From: CAWAND01 sp963807065
Lineage (GTDB): Bacteria > Chloroflexota > Anaerolineae > Anaerolineales > E44-bin32
Reading direction: 5' to 3'
Assembly: GCA_963807065.1 (NCBI GenBank)
Contig: CAWDZQ010000001.1
Span: 124,001-188,000, forward strand
Length of the DNA: 64,000 nt
The position numbers were made by a program, and so were the translations under genes. This document shows, piece after piece, positions 25,958 through 35,439 of the stretch; position 1 is the first letter of the stretch, and every line of letters begins with the position of its first letter. The notes beneath the pieces are model-generated. The model was not told where the DNA came from, did no database searches, and saw only the letters and a list, made by a program, of their open reading frames with translations.

Positions 25958-26602
25958 ATGGCTAAATCCACGCGAGACACCATCCTGCGAACCTTGCGTT
26001 CGCAGGGCAAGTGCACGGTCAAGGACTTGGCCAAGGCGGCCAAGGTCTCGCCGGTCTCCGTCCGGCACCATCTCACCAACCTCGAGCAGGAAAGCCTGGT
26101 AGCGGTGGAAGAGGTTCGCCACGGCGTGGGCCGGCCACGCCATCTGTTCAGCCTCACAGACAGCGCCATGGAGTTGTTCCCGGCCCGCTACTATCGCCTG
26201 GCCAACCGCATGCTGGGCGAGATGAAGGACAGTCTGCCCGAGGGCAGCGTCGACACGCTGTTCCATCACATCGCCGACGACATGGTCGAGCAGTTCCAGC
26301 AGCAGCTGGCGGGGCTCCCGCTCAAGCCAAGATTGGCCCGCCTGGCTGAGCTTCTGAAAGACGAAGGCTTCGAAATCGAAGTGGAATCCGGCGATGGCCA
26401 GGTATTGATCAAGGAAATGACCTGCCCCTACCTGCATGTGGGGCGCGAACACCCCGAAGTCTGCCTGATAGACAGGCAGTTGATCGCCGCCGCGCTGGAT
26501 CTCCCGGTGGAGCGCATTTCTTGGCTGCTCGAAGGTGATCGCCACTGCACCTACGCAGTACGGCTGGAGGACAGCCCGCTGGAGGTTCAGACACATGACT
26601 GA
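25958..26602 (+). CDS. sufR: SufR-like Fe-S-sensing transcriptional regulator
   Basis: A protein of 214 residues. The N-terminal winged helix (TILRTLRSQGKCTVKDLAKAA ... VSVRHHLTNLEQESLV, residues 5-65) is of the DeoR/ArsR-like SufR type. The C-terminal half has the Cys set expected to hold a [4Fe-4S] or [2Fe-2S] cluster: CPYLHVGREHPEVC and GDRHC, resembling the CxxPY...C...GDxxC pattern of cyanobacterial SufR. It is divergent from sufC and shares the operator region, so it probably represses suf when Fe-S supply is adequate and also controls itself. Its stop overlaps sufT by 8 bp. Confidence 0.9.
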   Translation: MAKSTRDTILRTLRSQGKCTVKDLAKAAKVSPVSVRHHLTNLEQESLVAVEEVRHGVGRPRHLFSLTDSAMELFPARYYRLANRMLGEMKDSLPEGSVDTLFHHIADDMVEQFQQQLAGLPLKPRLARLAELLKDEGFEIEVESGDGQVLIKEMTCPYLHVGREHPEVCLIDRQLIAAALDLPVERISWLLEGDRHCTYAVRLEDSPLEVQTHD

Positions 26603-26942
26603 CGAAACGGCCGTCCCCAATCCGATTTGGGAAGCCGATTCTACCCACCCCAAACTCGCATCCCAGGTCCGAGAGTCCTTGAGGGAAGTGATGGATCCCG
26701 AGTTGGGGTTGAGCATCATTGAGCTTGGCCTGGTGCGCGATGCTCATATCGACAACTCGGGCCTTGAGATCACGATGATCATGACCACACCCTTCTGCCC
26801 TTATGGCCCGGCGCTGCTCGAAGCCACGCGCAAGAAGGCCGAAACGGGCTCGGGTATGACGACCACGATTGAGATGAGCATGGATGCCTGGGACCCAAGC
26901 ATGATGGAAGAAGGCGCTGGAGCCGCCTGGGGGTTCTTCTAG
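26595..26942 (+). CDS. sufT: SufT-like MIP18 family (DUF59) Fe-S maturation protein
   Basis: A protein of 115 residues. The DUF59 core is VMDPELGLSIIELGLVRD, with the conserved DPE, and TTPFCPYGPALLEATRKK contains the invariant Cys. The C-terminal hydrophobic GAAWGFF is typical of this family (WG.W/F end). Such proteins help load Fe-S clusters on targets. The ATG overlaps the end of sufR, with GGAGG at 26581-26585, so both are expressed together. Confidence 0.9.
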   Translation: MTDETAVPNPIWEADSTHPKLASQVRESLREVMDPELGLSIIELGLVRDAHIDNSGLEITMIMTTPFCPYGPALLEATRKKAETGSGMTTTIEMSMDAWDPSMMEEGAGAAWGFF

Positions 26943-26968
26943 AACAGCCAGCCTATTCGAGGAAGATG

Positions 26969-26999
26969 CGGCTGACCTTGAGGTCAGCCGTTGTTGATT
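26969..26999 (+). terminator. Intrinsic terminator after sufR-sufT
   Basis: A 9-bp perfect stem (26969-26977 with 26982-26990, loop TTGA) is followed by TTGTTGATT. Confidence 0.75.
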
Positions 27000-27021
27000 C
27001 TGGGGGCTGAGCCCGCCGACC

Positions 27022-27330
27022 TCACGCCTTGGAGACAGCCCCCGGTCGTGCCCCGGCTTCGCCCCGCTGCCGGGAGACCGATCCGATAACCCCCGCGAGC
27101 GCCAAGATGACCCTCAAGGTCAAGCCCAGGACGGCCACTGTAGTCACCGTCGCCACACCCACTCCGAAGGCCAGCGCCCAGATGGGCCCGATCCGCGAAC
27201 CGCGGTACGTCACCAGCCGCGCTTTCAGCGTTCGGACGAAACGCAGGTCAGGCTCAACCGGCACCAGGACCTGCGCCAGCAGGTTTTCAAGCTGTTTGCG
27301 GCTCACGGATGGCTGGTGCGTGCTTCTCAT
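27022..27330 (-). CDS. Small single-pass membrane protein paired with an ECF sigma factor
   Basis: About 102 residues with no named family. The N-terminal 40 residues are soluble (KQLENLLAQVLVPVEPDLRFVRTLKARLV), followed by two closely spaced hydrophobic stretches (PIWALAFGVGVATVTTVAVLGL and VILALAGVIGSV) and a basic tail. It lies 52 bp downstream of the sigma factor on the same strand, the usual place of an anti-sigma factor, but the classic anti-sigma His-x3-Cys-x2-Cys motif is absent. The start is taken at the ATG at 27330; a TTG 18 nt upstream is possible. Confidence 0.65.
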   Translation of the reverse strand: MRSTHQPSVSRKQLENLLAQVLVPVEPDLRFVRTLKARLVTYRGSRIGPIWALAFGVGVATVTTVAVLGLTLRVILALAGVIGSVSRQRGEAGARPGAVSKA

Positions 27331-27381
27331 CGAGGTCAAGTCCCTCAATTTGTGAAATCCATCACAAGTTCCCCCTTCGGG

Positions 27382-27960
27382 TTACCCGTCGGGCTGGTCG
27401 GAACCGCCAACCAGCGCCGCTCCAACTTCGTCCCGCAGGGCGTTGAGCGTCCGGTGGTAAAAACTCTTGATCGCCCCTTCCGTGCGTCCCATGATCTCGC
27501 CAATTTCGGCGTTGGACATCCGCTCGACGAACTTGAGGATGAGCAACTGCTGCCGGTCTTCCGGCAGGCGCCGCACACAGGCCATCAAGACCTCGATCTC
27601 CTCCCGATCGATGGCCTGGCTCTCGGGCTGGGCGCCCACCCGGGCGACGAACAGGCGCTCATCGAGCGGCAGCAACGGCTTGCGGCTTCGGTCCCGGTGC
27701 CAGTTGGCCACCAGGTTGTGGGCGATCCGATAGAGCCAGGCCGAAAAAGGAACGCCCTTGTCTTCGTACTTGTCTACGTGCCGCAGTGCCCGCTGAAAGA
27801 CACGTTCCGTTAAGTCTTCGGCGTCGTGATGGTTGCCGGTGCGGTAGTAGATGTAGTTGTAAATGCGCTTCACATGCCGCTCGTACAGCTCGCCGAAAGC
27901 GGCAGCGTCCGACCCAGCTCGGCGGACAAGGTCCTGTTCATCCCGGGCAAGTTCGCTCAT
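27382..27960 (-). CDS. ECF-type RNA polymerase sigma factor
   Basis: A protein of 192 residues. Region 2 (AFGELYERHVKRIYNYIYYRTGNHHDAEDLTERVFQRA) and region 4 (LPEDRQQLLILKFVERMSNAEIGEIMGRTEGAIKSFYHRTLNALR) are both intact, and region 3 is missing as in all ECF factors. It recruits RNA polymerase to a small regulon. The next gene downstream encodes a membrane partner that may hold it. The signal is unknown. Confidence 0.92.
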   Translation of the reverse strand: MSELARDEQDLVRRAGSDAAAFGELYERHVKRIYNYIYYRTGNHHDAEDLTERVFQRALRHVDKYEDKGVPFSAWLYRIAHNLVANWHRDRSRKPLLPLDERLFVARVGAQPESQAIDREEIEVLMACVRRLPEDRQQLLILKFVERMSNAEIGEIMGRTEGAIKSFYHRTLNALRDEVGAALVGGSDQPDG

Positions 27961-28069
27961 GGGGCCGCCCCGGACCGATGGACAGGTGCTCCCTCTGACA
28001 TAACCCCATTTCGGGCTTCAAGTTGCCCCAAACCAGGCTCCCGCTCGTGGGGTTCCCGATGATAGAAGC

Positions 28070-29529
28070 TCATGCTTCGACCTGTTTGAGTTTTGCCCAG
28101 GCTTCCCGCACCCGTTCGACCACCTGGGGATCCTCGGGTCGAAGGCCATAGCGTACCAGCTCAAAGGCGCTGGTGATCTGCCGCGAGCTGGCCACCTCCC
28201 CGGGATAGAGGTCTCCCAGCACCCCTTGGAACTCGGCCGGGGTTTCGTCTTCCCGCCTCGGCCGGCCGTCACCGGCGGCCTTGGTCAGCATGGCCAAATA
28301 GATCCTGCGAATGACCAACGGCGCCAACCACGACCGGGCGCTGGTGGCTCGTACCCAATCCCCGAGCCTTCGCTGAGCTTCCTCCAAGCGTCCCAATCGT
28401 GCCCGTCGTCCGGCCTCTCGATCCAGGTCTTCATCCATCGTCATGTCCGGACGATCATCCCGGCGCGATCCGCGGCGACCACGGGTCACCAGGTAGATTA
28501 CCCCGATGGCCCCGAGGAGCACCAGCCCCCATTGAATGTAGGGCCAGGCGGCGGTTAGGGCCTGGACCCAACCCGGGATGGCGGCGTTCTCGGATCCGGG
28601 TGATTCCGGTGGAAGCACCGGGTTGAGCTGAACCTGGGCCATCACCGTTCCCAGCCCATCAAACAGCTTTCGCAGCCAATCGATCAGCAGCTGAATCAAG
28701 GGATTGAACACCATCAGAATGGGAAGAAGCAACCTGAAGGACAAGCCCAGCACTGCGCTCAGGGCCAGCCCGAAGAGCAGCGCGAGTTGATGCGCGGCGT
28801 GGCTGTTGAGTGCCAATCCGGCGCCAACCCCCAGGGTTGTCGCCGCGACCAACAAACCCGTCAGGCCCGCCGTCCATTTCATGCTGATCGGCGCCCGGCT
28901 TCCCCCTGGTTGGTGGCCCAGGCTGTTGGCCCTGGCCACGGCCATCGCCATGGTGGAAGCCAGGAAGAAGGTAGGTAGAAGCTCCGGAATTGGAGCTCCC
29001 TCGATATCCCGGCGGGCTGCGATGTAGAAGGCATACAACAGCACCCCCAGACGAAAGTGCAGCCCCTCCCTGCCCCAGGCGAGTTCGGGGCTGCCTGACA
29101 AGGTCGAGCCGCGCTGCCACAGGATAACGACAGCCAGGAAGATCACCAGCTCGTCCGGCACGGGAAGCAGCACCGCAAGCGAGTCCACCAGCCGCCCGAC
29201 GGCCCCAATGATATCGAGACCATGCAGACTTCCCTCGACCAAATCCAAACTCACCAAGAAGGCGAGCACCAATCCGACCGCGCCCATTAGGTGATGAACC
29301 GTCGATTTGAGGTAAAGCTGCTGAGACAGGCGTCCGATGGCATAGGACGTCAGGCCCAAGCACATCAGCCACATGACCAGAACCACCGGCGGCGGGGGAG
29401 CTTGATCGGCAGTGATCAATCTCAGCCAGGCTGCCACCCAGCAGACATCCATCAACAGGGCGGCCAAGACACCCAGAGCGTGCCATAGGGCGAGGGGGGA
29501 CTCAGCTGACGATCGGTGGCCATACTCAT
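28070..29529 (-). CDS. DUF4129-type polytopic membrane protein; apparent frameshift near its start
   Basis: Roughly 485 residues: an N-terminal membrane part of several helices, then a cytosolic C-terminus with the DUF4129 pattern (RIYLAMLTKAAGDGRP ... ETPAEFQGVLG ... ITSAFELVRYG). It is normally the third partner of MoxR and DUF58, as here. An ATG at 29529 overlaps the DUF58 stop (ATGA), but its frame is lost at a run of six C (minus strand, 29499-29494). One extra C would join it to the long frame. Without that, the first in-frame start after the overlap is the ATG at 29452, and a start further upstream would lie over 100 bp inside DUF58. Confidence 0.75.
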
Positions 29530-30746
29530 AAAGCGGCGGCGACCTTCGGCAGGGGATCGTGGACAATCTCGATTCCCGGCACATCGTCCGGGGGGTCGGC
29601 GCCCACAAACACAAGGACCGTTCGGCGAGCACGGGCTTTCAATCGGATCAGGCTCTCCATCAGCGCCGGCGGTGCGACGGCCGTCACAACCATCAGCGCC
29701 GATCCATAGGCCAGTCGCCCAGCCTGCTGGAGCAAGTAGCGTTCAAAGGGGGACATCACCAGCGGGGTCAAGGCTGCCAGCGCCTCCAGTACGAGCGGCA
29801 AGTGCTGTTTGGAACGGCCGGGCGCGATGCTCAGCGCCTGGCCGGCGTGGGCCAGGCTGCCGTTCGAGATAATCCCCACCCGAAATCCGGCGCCGAAAGC
29901 GTCAACCACCAGCGAGGCAGCGGTCTCAATCAACGCCTCAAGCACTTCCGGATTTGTCCCCTCCCAGTAATGTTCGTAGGTTGAAGCATTCAGGCAGATC
30001 ACCAGGTCGAAGCCGCGGATTGGTTCGAACACCCGTGTCTGGAGCCGGCCCACCCGAGCCGTGGCCGGCCAATGGATGCGGCGAAACCCATCCTCGGGGA
30101 GATAGTCCCTCACGCCCATCGAGCGATTGGGATCCTGGAAGAGCGGACGCGGACTCTGTCGTTCTCCGTAGGGATCATCCGCCCGCCACAGGGGCGCAGC
30201 CGTCTTCCTCAGTCGGGGAAACACGACCACCTTCTCCGATGGAGCGAGCGCAGGCTCTTCTGAGCCAAAGAGGCCGAAAGGATCTCCGGCCGCCGCCGCG
30301 GCCGGTCCAATTTGGTAGACGCCCCGCTCCCTGAACATGATCTCGAACGTGCGCCGCGCCCGTGAGTTTCCACGCAGCGAAACCAGGAGCTGGTAGATCG
30401 CGAGATCCTCCCGGTGAGAACCTATCAGGTGGCTCTCATCGGTTGGTCCGATCCCCTTGGGCCAGGGATCCCGAATTCGCAGCCAGACGAGGGGAAGGCG
30501 TTTGTGGTTCTCGACGGTCAGGTCGACGGGAACCGTTTCATCGGCGAAGCCCTTGCGGAAGAACAGCCTCCGCTCGTAGCGCAGGCCCTGCAAGGAGAAC
30601 CGGTTCCATATCCAGGCGGCGGCGAACACGGTCCCCATGAGCCCCGCCAGCCCCACCAGACCCGGCAGGTGAAAAAGGTATCCGGTCAGAAGGAAGAGCA
30701 GCGAAAGCCATGCCCAGGCTTCGTGTAGCTCAGCACCATTCTTCAT
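29526..30746 (-). CDS. DUF58 domain protein of the MoxR module
   Basis: A protein of 406 residues. Two N-terminal membrane helices (residues 12-48) are followed by a beta-sandwich segment and the DUF58 core: FQDPNRSMGVRDYLPEDGFRRIHWPATARVG, a conserved RDY.pGD-xR-IhW motif. The C-terminus has a von Willebrand A-like fold (LVICLNAS). MoxR-DUF58 pairs act in chaperone-like or envelope-stress assembly. It lies 6 bp downstream of the moxR gene. Confidence 0.9.
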   Translation of the reverse strand: MKNGAELHEAWAWLSLLFLLTGYLFHLPGLVGLAGLMGTVFAAAWIWNRFSLQGLRYERRLFFRKGFADETVPVDLTVENHKRLPLVWLRIRDPWPKGIGPTDESHLIGSHREDLAIYQLLVSLRGNSRARRTFEIMFRERGVYQIGPAAAAAGDPFGLFGSEEPALAPSEKVVVFPRLRKTAAPLWRADDPYGERQSPRPLFQDPNRSMGVRDYLPEDGFRRIHWPATARVGRLQTRVFEPIRGFDLVICLNASTYEHYWEGTNPEVLEALIETAASLVVDAFGAGFRVGIISNGSLAHAGQALSIAPGRSKQHLPLVLEALAALTPLVMSPFERYLLQQAGRLAYGSALMVVTAVAPPALMESLIRLKARARRTVLVFVGADPPDDVPGIEIVHDPLPKVAAAL

Positions 30747-30752
30747 CAGGGC

Positions 30753-31691
30753 TCAGTCTTCGACGGGGACGGACACCTCAGAGATGATGTCCTTCAACAG
30801 CTCGTCGGGTGTCCTCCCCCTCAACTGGGCCTGAGGAGCGATCATCAGGCGGTGGGTGAGGACGAAGGGCGCCATCCACTTGGCGTCGTCCGGAAGCACG
30901 AAGTCGCGCCCTTGAAGGGCCGCCCAGGCTTGGGCGCCCTGATACAGGGCGAGCGTTGCCCTTGGGCTGGCGCCCAGGTCGATCTCCGCATGCTCCCGCG
31001 TTGCGCGAGCAATGCCGATGATGTAGCCGCGCACCGATGGTTCGACCTTGACGGCCTGGCGCTCAAGGCGCATGGCGTCCAGTTGATCGGGCCCGACCAC
31101 GGCCGACAGCGAGAGTTCGGGCTCACCGCTGCTGAAACGCAGCAGGATTTCTCCTTCTTCATCGGCCTCGGGATACCCCAGCCCGACCTTCAACATGAAG
31201 CGGTCCAGCTGGGCTTCCGGCAGCGGGAACGTTCCTTCCAATTCCACCGGGTTCTGGGTGGCCATGACCAGAAACGGCCTCGGCACGGGCCGGCTGACCC
31301 CGTCCACCGTCACCTGGCGTTCCTGCATCGCTTCCAGCAACGCCGACTGCGTGCGCGGCGTGGCCCGATTGATCTCATCCGCCAGGACCACCTGGTGCAT
31401 TACCGGGCCGGGCCGGTACTCGAAAGCTTGCTTCTTTTGGTTGAACCAATTGACGCCGACCACATCCGAAGGCAGCAAATCGGGGGTGCACTGGATCCGG
31501 CTGAACGACGCTCCTAGGCTGGCGGCCAGCGACCTGGCCAGGGTGGTCTTTCCGATCCCAGGCACGTCCTCAACCAGCAAGTGGCCCTCGCACAGGATGG
31601 CCGTCAGAGCCAGGTCGATCGCCTGATCCTTTCCTACAATGACTTTGTGAATATTGTCACGAATAGTTTGGGCTTGGTCTGAAATCACCAT
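30753..31691 (-). CDS. MoxR family AAA+ ATPase
   Basis: A protein of 312 residues. Walker A is GHLLVEDVPGIGKTTLARS, Walker B is VVLADEINRATPRTQSALLEAM, sensor 1 is VMATQNPVELEGTFPLPEAQ, and the lid domain has ASPRATLALYQGAQAWA. The ATG at 31691 is chosen by alignment of the family N-terminus (QTIRDNIHKVIVGKDQAI). A minus-strand TATACT at 31737-31732 is a likely -10, back to back with the DinG promoter. It heads the moxR-DUF58-DUF4129 operon. Confidence 0.93.
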   Translation of the reverse strand: MVISDQAQTIRDNIHKVIVGKDQAIDLALTAILCEGHLLVEDVPGIGKTTLARSLAASLGASFSRIQCTPDLLPSDVVGVNWFNQKKQAFEYRPGPVMHQVVLADEINRATPRTQSALLEAMQERQVTVDGVSRPVPRPFLVMATQNPVELEGTFPLPEAQLDRFMLKVGLGYPEADEEGEILLRFSSGEPELSLSAVVGPDQLDAMRLERQAVKVEPSVRGYIIGIARATREHAEIDLGASPRATLALYQGAQAWAALQGRDFVLPDDAKWMAPFVLTHRLMIAPQAQLRGRTPDELLKDIISEVSVPVED

Positions 31692-31760
31692 CGGCTCGCA
31701 TCTGAGAGGTGGGGCGTTTGTGGCAAGCGAGTATAGCACGGTTGCCCGGGGGCCCGATGT

Positions 31761-31766
31761 TATAAT
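31761..31766 (+). promoter_or_regulatory. -10 element of the DnaQ-DinG helicase gene
   Basis: A perfect TATAAT ends 14 nt before the ATG at 31781, predicting a leader of about 8 nt; the -35 region (ACGGTT) is weak. No Shine-Dalgarno is visible. Confidence 0.55.
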
Positions 31767-31780
31767 CGCCAAATCGACTC

Positions 31781-34570
31781 ATGACATCCCTCGTTTCGCT
31801 CGATCTGGAAACCACAGGCCTCGATCCTTCCCGGGACGCCATTATGGAAATTGGCGCCGTCCGATTCCAGGGAGATCGGGTCGAAGATGAGTATAAAACC
31901 CTGGTCAACCCGGGACGCCCTGTCCCGCCGTTTGTGACCCAGTTGACCGGGATTAACGACGCCATGTTGGCAGGCGCGCCCCGCCTCAGCCAGGTGCTGG
32001 GCGATCTGCAGGCTTTCGTCGGTGATCTACCGGTGCTCGGCCATAATGTGGGATTTGATCTTGGATTCCTGCAGGCAAAGGGGCTCTTCGCCCATAATTT
32101 GCCCCTGGACACCTACGATCTGGCATCGGTGCTGCTGCCGTCCGCCGCCCGTTATGGTTTGGGCTCGCTGGCTGGGCAATTGGGCGTCCCCGTCGGCACG
32201 ACCCACCGAGCCCTGGACGACGCGCGCACAACCCGCCTGGTGATGCTGCGCCTTCTCGACCGGCTGGCGGAGCTGCCCAATTGGCTCGTGGATGAGATTG
32301 CCCGTTTCGGAGCGGATATCGATTGGGGCGCCGGCTGGTTCTTCGATCACGCCCTGGACAATTCCCTGGGCGAAGGCGGCCCAAGTGAACAGGCAGCTTC
32401 GCAGTTTCCCGGTCTCACGCGTCCCGGCGCCGCAGACGGCAGCCTGAACCCGACCGATGAACCCCAGGCGTTGGACGTGGAGTCCCTGGCGTCGGTGCTC
32501 GAGCCCGGAGGCCCGTTCGCCAGCCACTTTCCCGCCTACGAACACCGCTCGCAGCAGGTCAGCATGCTGCGAGCGGTGGCCACCGCGCTTTCCGAAGGTC
32601 GGCATTTGCTGGTGGAAGCCGGGACCGGGACGGGAAAGTCAATGGCCTACCTTGTTCCCGCCCTGACCTGGGCGGCCGAAAACGGCCGGCGCGTGGTGAT
32701 TTCCACCAACACGATCAACCTCCAAGACCAACTCTTGCTCAAGGACGTTCCGGATCTGTCCCAGGTGCTCGACCGACCATTTCGGGCAGTGGCGCTCAAG
32801 GGGCGCGGCAACTATCTCTGCCCGCGCCAGTTGGCCACTCTGCGCCGGCTGGGGCCCCGCTCGGCAGACGAAATGCGTGTATTGGCCAAGATCCTCGTCT
32901 GGCTGGTGTCTGGTGGCACAGGCGATCGCGGCGAGATCAACCTGTTGCGTAGCGCTGAGATGATGGCCTGGAGCCGGATTTCCGCCGAAAGCGACGGATG
33001 CACCATGGACACCTGCCTCACTGAGATGGGTGGGATTTGTCCCTTCTACAAAGCTCGCCACGCCGCCGAATCGGCTCACGTGATCATTGTCAATCACGCC
33101 TTGCTTCTGGCCGACATCGCCACCGGCAACCGGGTCATCCCGGAGTACGATCGCCTTATCGTCGATGAGGCTCACCACCTGGAGTTTGCTACCACCAACG
33201 GGCTCAGCTTTCGCGTCACCGAGAACGAGGTCCTGCGCTTGCTGCGAGATCTGGGTGGGCAGTCGAGCGGGTTGCTGGGGCAGTTGGCCGAGCTGGCCAA
33301 GAAGCAGCTCACGGCTTCGTCTCGGGCGGACCTGTTGGCCGCCGTCGATCGGGTGTCCGGGCGGGCCGAAGATTGCTCGGCCGGTTTCCAGGCGCTGTTC
33401 GCCGCCTTGCAGGACTTCTTGGCCGTGCGGCGCGATCAGCATCCAATCGGGCCTTACGGCCAGCAGGAACGAATCCTTGGCTCGACCCGGACGTTGGCCG
33501 AATGGGCCGATCTCGAGATCGCCTGGGATAACCTGCGGCATCCGTTTGCCGACCTGGTGGAGGCGCTGGGTCGGGTCGAAGGGGACATGGTCGATTTGAC
33601 GGATCAGGGTCTCGCCCAGGCTGAGGATCTGGCCCTCGCCACGCGCGCCGTCGCCCGCGGATTGAATGAGGTCTACGAGAACCTGGACCACATGGTGTTC
33701 GACCCTGATCCGATGATGATCTATTGGGCCGAAGTGCGCGGGTCCCACGCCCGGCCCTCGCTGCATGCCGCGCCGCTCGAAGTCGGTCACCTGGTCGAAC
33801 GGTACTTGTGGCACGAGAAAGAAGCCGTCGTCATGACCAGTGCCACCCTGACAGCCGCCGGGGAGTTCGATTACATCCGCCAAAGACTGAGCGCCGCCGA
33901 CGCCGACGAGCTGGCTCTGGGCTCGCCCTTCGACTACGAAACTTCGACCTTGCTCTATCTGGTCAATGACATTCCGGAACCCAACGCCGGACCCGCCTAC
34001 CAGCACGCCGTTGAACAGGGCCTGATCCAGATCTGCCGCGCCACCCGCGGCCGGACGCTCGCCCTTTTTACGTCGTACTCTCAGCTGCGCAGGACGTCCG
34101 AGGCCATCTCCGGCCCGTTGGCCGCTGCCGGGGTCTCGGTGTATGAGCAAGGAGAGGGCGCTTCACGACACGCCCTGCTCGAGACCTTCCGCACCTCCGA
34201 CCAGGCGGTCCTGCTGGGCACCCGGTCGTTCTGGGAGGGGGTCGACGTACCGGGCCAGGCCCTATCGGTGTTGGTCATCGTCCGATTGCCCTTTGATGTA
34301 CCCAGCGATCCAATTATCGCCGCCCGATCCGAGACGTATGAGTCGCCCTTCAACCAATACTCGGTTCCGGAGGCCATCCTCCGCTTCCGCCAGGGGTTTG
34401 GTCGTTTGATCCGCACCCGCTCCGACCGCGGTGTGGTGGTCAGCCTCGATCGGCGCTTACTCTCCAAGACTTATGGACGAGCCTTCGTGGACTCCCTTCC
34501 CCGCTGCACCGTGCGGGCCGGAAGTCTGAGCGATGTACCCAAGGCGGCGGTCCGTTGGCTTGGGGATTAG
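31781..34570 (+). CDS. dinG: Bifunctional DnaQ-like exonuclease / DinG-type superfamily 2 helicase
   Basis: A protein of 929 residues. Residues 1-170 form a DEDDh 3'-5' exonuclease (SLDLETTGLDPSRD, LGHNVGFDLGFL, HRALDDARTT). The helicase has Walker A AGTGTGKSMAYLVPAL, the DEAH box VDEAHHLE, and motif VI RQGFGRLIRTRSDRG. Cys residues around NYLCPRQ, CTMDTC and CPFYKAR are placed like the Fe-S cluster of XPD/DinG helicases. This architecture is that of the Gram-positive DinG family, thought to process R-loops or replication intermediates. Confidence 0.93.
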   Translation: MTSLVSLDLETTGLDPSRDAIMEIGAVRFQGDRVEDEYKTLVNPGRPVPPFVTQLTGINDAMLAGAPRLSQVLGDLQAFVGDLPVLGHNVGFDLGFLQAKGLFAHNLPLDTYDLASVLLPSAARYGLGSLAGQLGVPVGTTHRALDDARTTRLVMLRLLDRLAELPNWLVDEIARFGADIDWGAGWFFDHALDNSLGEGGPSEQAASQFPGLTRPGAADGSLNPTDEPQALDVESLASVLEPGGPFASHFPAYEHRSQQVSMLRAVATALSEGRHLLVEAGTGTGKSMAYLVPALTWAAENGRRVVISTNTINLQDQLLLKDVPDLSQVLDRPFRAVALKGRGNYLCPRQLATLRRLGPRSADEMRVLAKILVWLVSGGTGDRGEINLLRSAEMMAWSRISAESDGCTMDTCLTEMGGICPFYKARHAAESAHVIIVNHALLLADIATGNRVIPEYDRLIVDEAHHLEFATTNGLSFRVTENEVLRLLRDLGGQSSGLLGQLAELAKKQLTASSRADLLAAVDRVSGRAEDCSAGFQALFAALQDFLAVRRDQHPIGPYGQQERILGSTRTLAEWADLEIAWDNLRHPFADLVEALGRVEGDMVDLTDQGLAQAEDLALATRAVARGLNEVYENLDHMVFDPDPMMIYWAEVRGSHARPSLHAAPLEVGHLVERYLWHEKEAVVMTSATLTAAGEFDYIRQRLSAADADELALGSPFDYETSTLLYLVNDIPEPNAGPAYQHAVEQGLIQICRATRGRTLALFTSYSQLRRTSEAISGPLAAAGVSVYEQGEGASRHALLETFRTSDQAVLLGTRSFWEGVDVPGQALSVLVIVRLPFDVPSDPIIAARSETYESPFNQYSVPEAILRFRQGFGRLIRTRSDRGVVVSLDRRLLSKTYGRAFVDSLPRCTVRAGSLSDVPKAAVRWLGD

Positions 34571-34891
34571 AATCGTTCTGCTTCCAGGCGCAAAGGTCCC
34601 AAATTGACGGGTGTCATGGAGGGAATCGGGTCATTTGACCCTACACGTTTAGGTAGCCTGATCTTACAGTTGTTTCAACCCTTGGCCGGGCCGAGGCCGG
34701 GATTGCCAGCCATCAAGTACTGCCCGAGGCAGCGAGGCGCCCGTCAGACACCGGTTCGCGCGAGCATGAGATCACACGAGGCCCCCGTCCCGCGCCCCCA
34801 CGTCATGCAGGATTGCCACTTCTTACTCGGCCGGCCGTTCATTCGTCGGCATCCAGAATCGGATGCCACGCACCTTGGGAGGTGAACAGTG
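34571..34891. other. Intergenic region of about 320 bp without a recognised gene
   Basis: No convincing reading frame or RNA gene is seen. A perfect 7-bp inverted repeat with a six-base spacer lies at 34848-34867, just ahead of the GGGAGG of the next gene, and might be an operator. A TTGACC at about 34635 has only a weak partner -10. Confidence 0.6.
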
Positions 34892-35305
34892 ATGAAAAGG
34901 TCCAGGTGGGTTGTTCTACTTAGCCTCTTGGCGGGGATGGTCTTGAGCGCGTGCGGCGGGTCTTCAGGGCCCAAGACTGTCAATATCACGGCAACAGACT
35001 TCAAGTACGAAGTCTCCCAGACCACGTTCAAGGTCGGCGTCCCTTACCACCTCGTCATCAAAAACGAGGGCAGCGTCCCCCACGAACTCATGATAATGAA
35101 GCCGATAGATGAAGCGGGCATGGACATGGAGGAAATGGACAAGATGGCCTTGGCCAGTGTTGAGTCAGATGAACTCCAACCTGGCCAAACGGCGACCCTT
35201 GACTACACTTTCATGGCGCCGGCCGCGATGGGCGAACTTGAATTCGCCTGTCACATCAAGGGCCACTACGACCAGGGGATGCATATTCCGATTGAGGTTC
35301 AATAG
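34892..35305 (+). CDS. Cupredoxin-like lipoprotein, copy 1
   Basis: A protein of 137 residues. The signal peptide ends in the lipobox LSACGG, so the mature protein is lipid-anchored outside the membrane. The domain is a plastocyanin/azurin-like beta barrel: VNITATDFKYEVS, NEGSVPHELMI (first His ligand) and EFACHIKGHYDQGMH, with Cys, His and Met positions of a type 1 copper site. It probably transfers electrons or binds copper. GGGAGG lies 8 nt before the ATG; a GTG directly before the ATG is also possible. It is a tandem paralogue of the next gene. Confidence 0.85.
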   Translation: MKRSRWVVLLSLLAGMVLSACGGSSGPKTVNITATDFKYEVSQTTFKVGVPYHLVIKNEGSVPHELMIMKPIDEAGMDMEEMDKMALASVESDELQPGQTATLDYTFMAPAAMGELEFACHIKGHYDQGMHIPIEVQ

Positions 35306-35439
35306 GGGCAAGTGCTAAAGTCAGTGAACGTGCCTGCCGGGCGAATGTATCTGGCGGAGCGTTCGGGACAGGTTGATCTCGGCCACGCCCAATATTGCGG
35401 GCAAATTCGTACCACACATTTCTCTGTTGGAGGTTGGTA

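Noticed and set aside
29530..29632. An upstream start for the DUF4129 gene inside DUF58
   Set aside because: It would overlap DUF58 by over 100 bp with a non-conserved N-terminus; the ATGA overlap is more natural.
32639..34150. Long minus-strand open frame opposite the DinG helicase
   Set aside because: It is a shadow of a GC-rich gene with clear family motifs on the plus strand; the translation has no recognisable domain.
34571..34891. Short plus-strand frame (about 93 residues) between DinG and the first cupredoxin
   Set aside because: Composition is not coding-like and it has no ribosome-binding site or recognisable motif.
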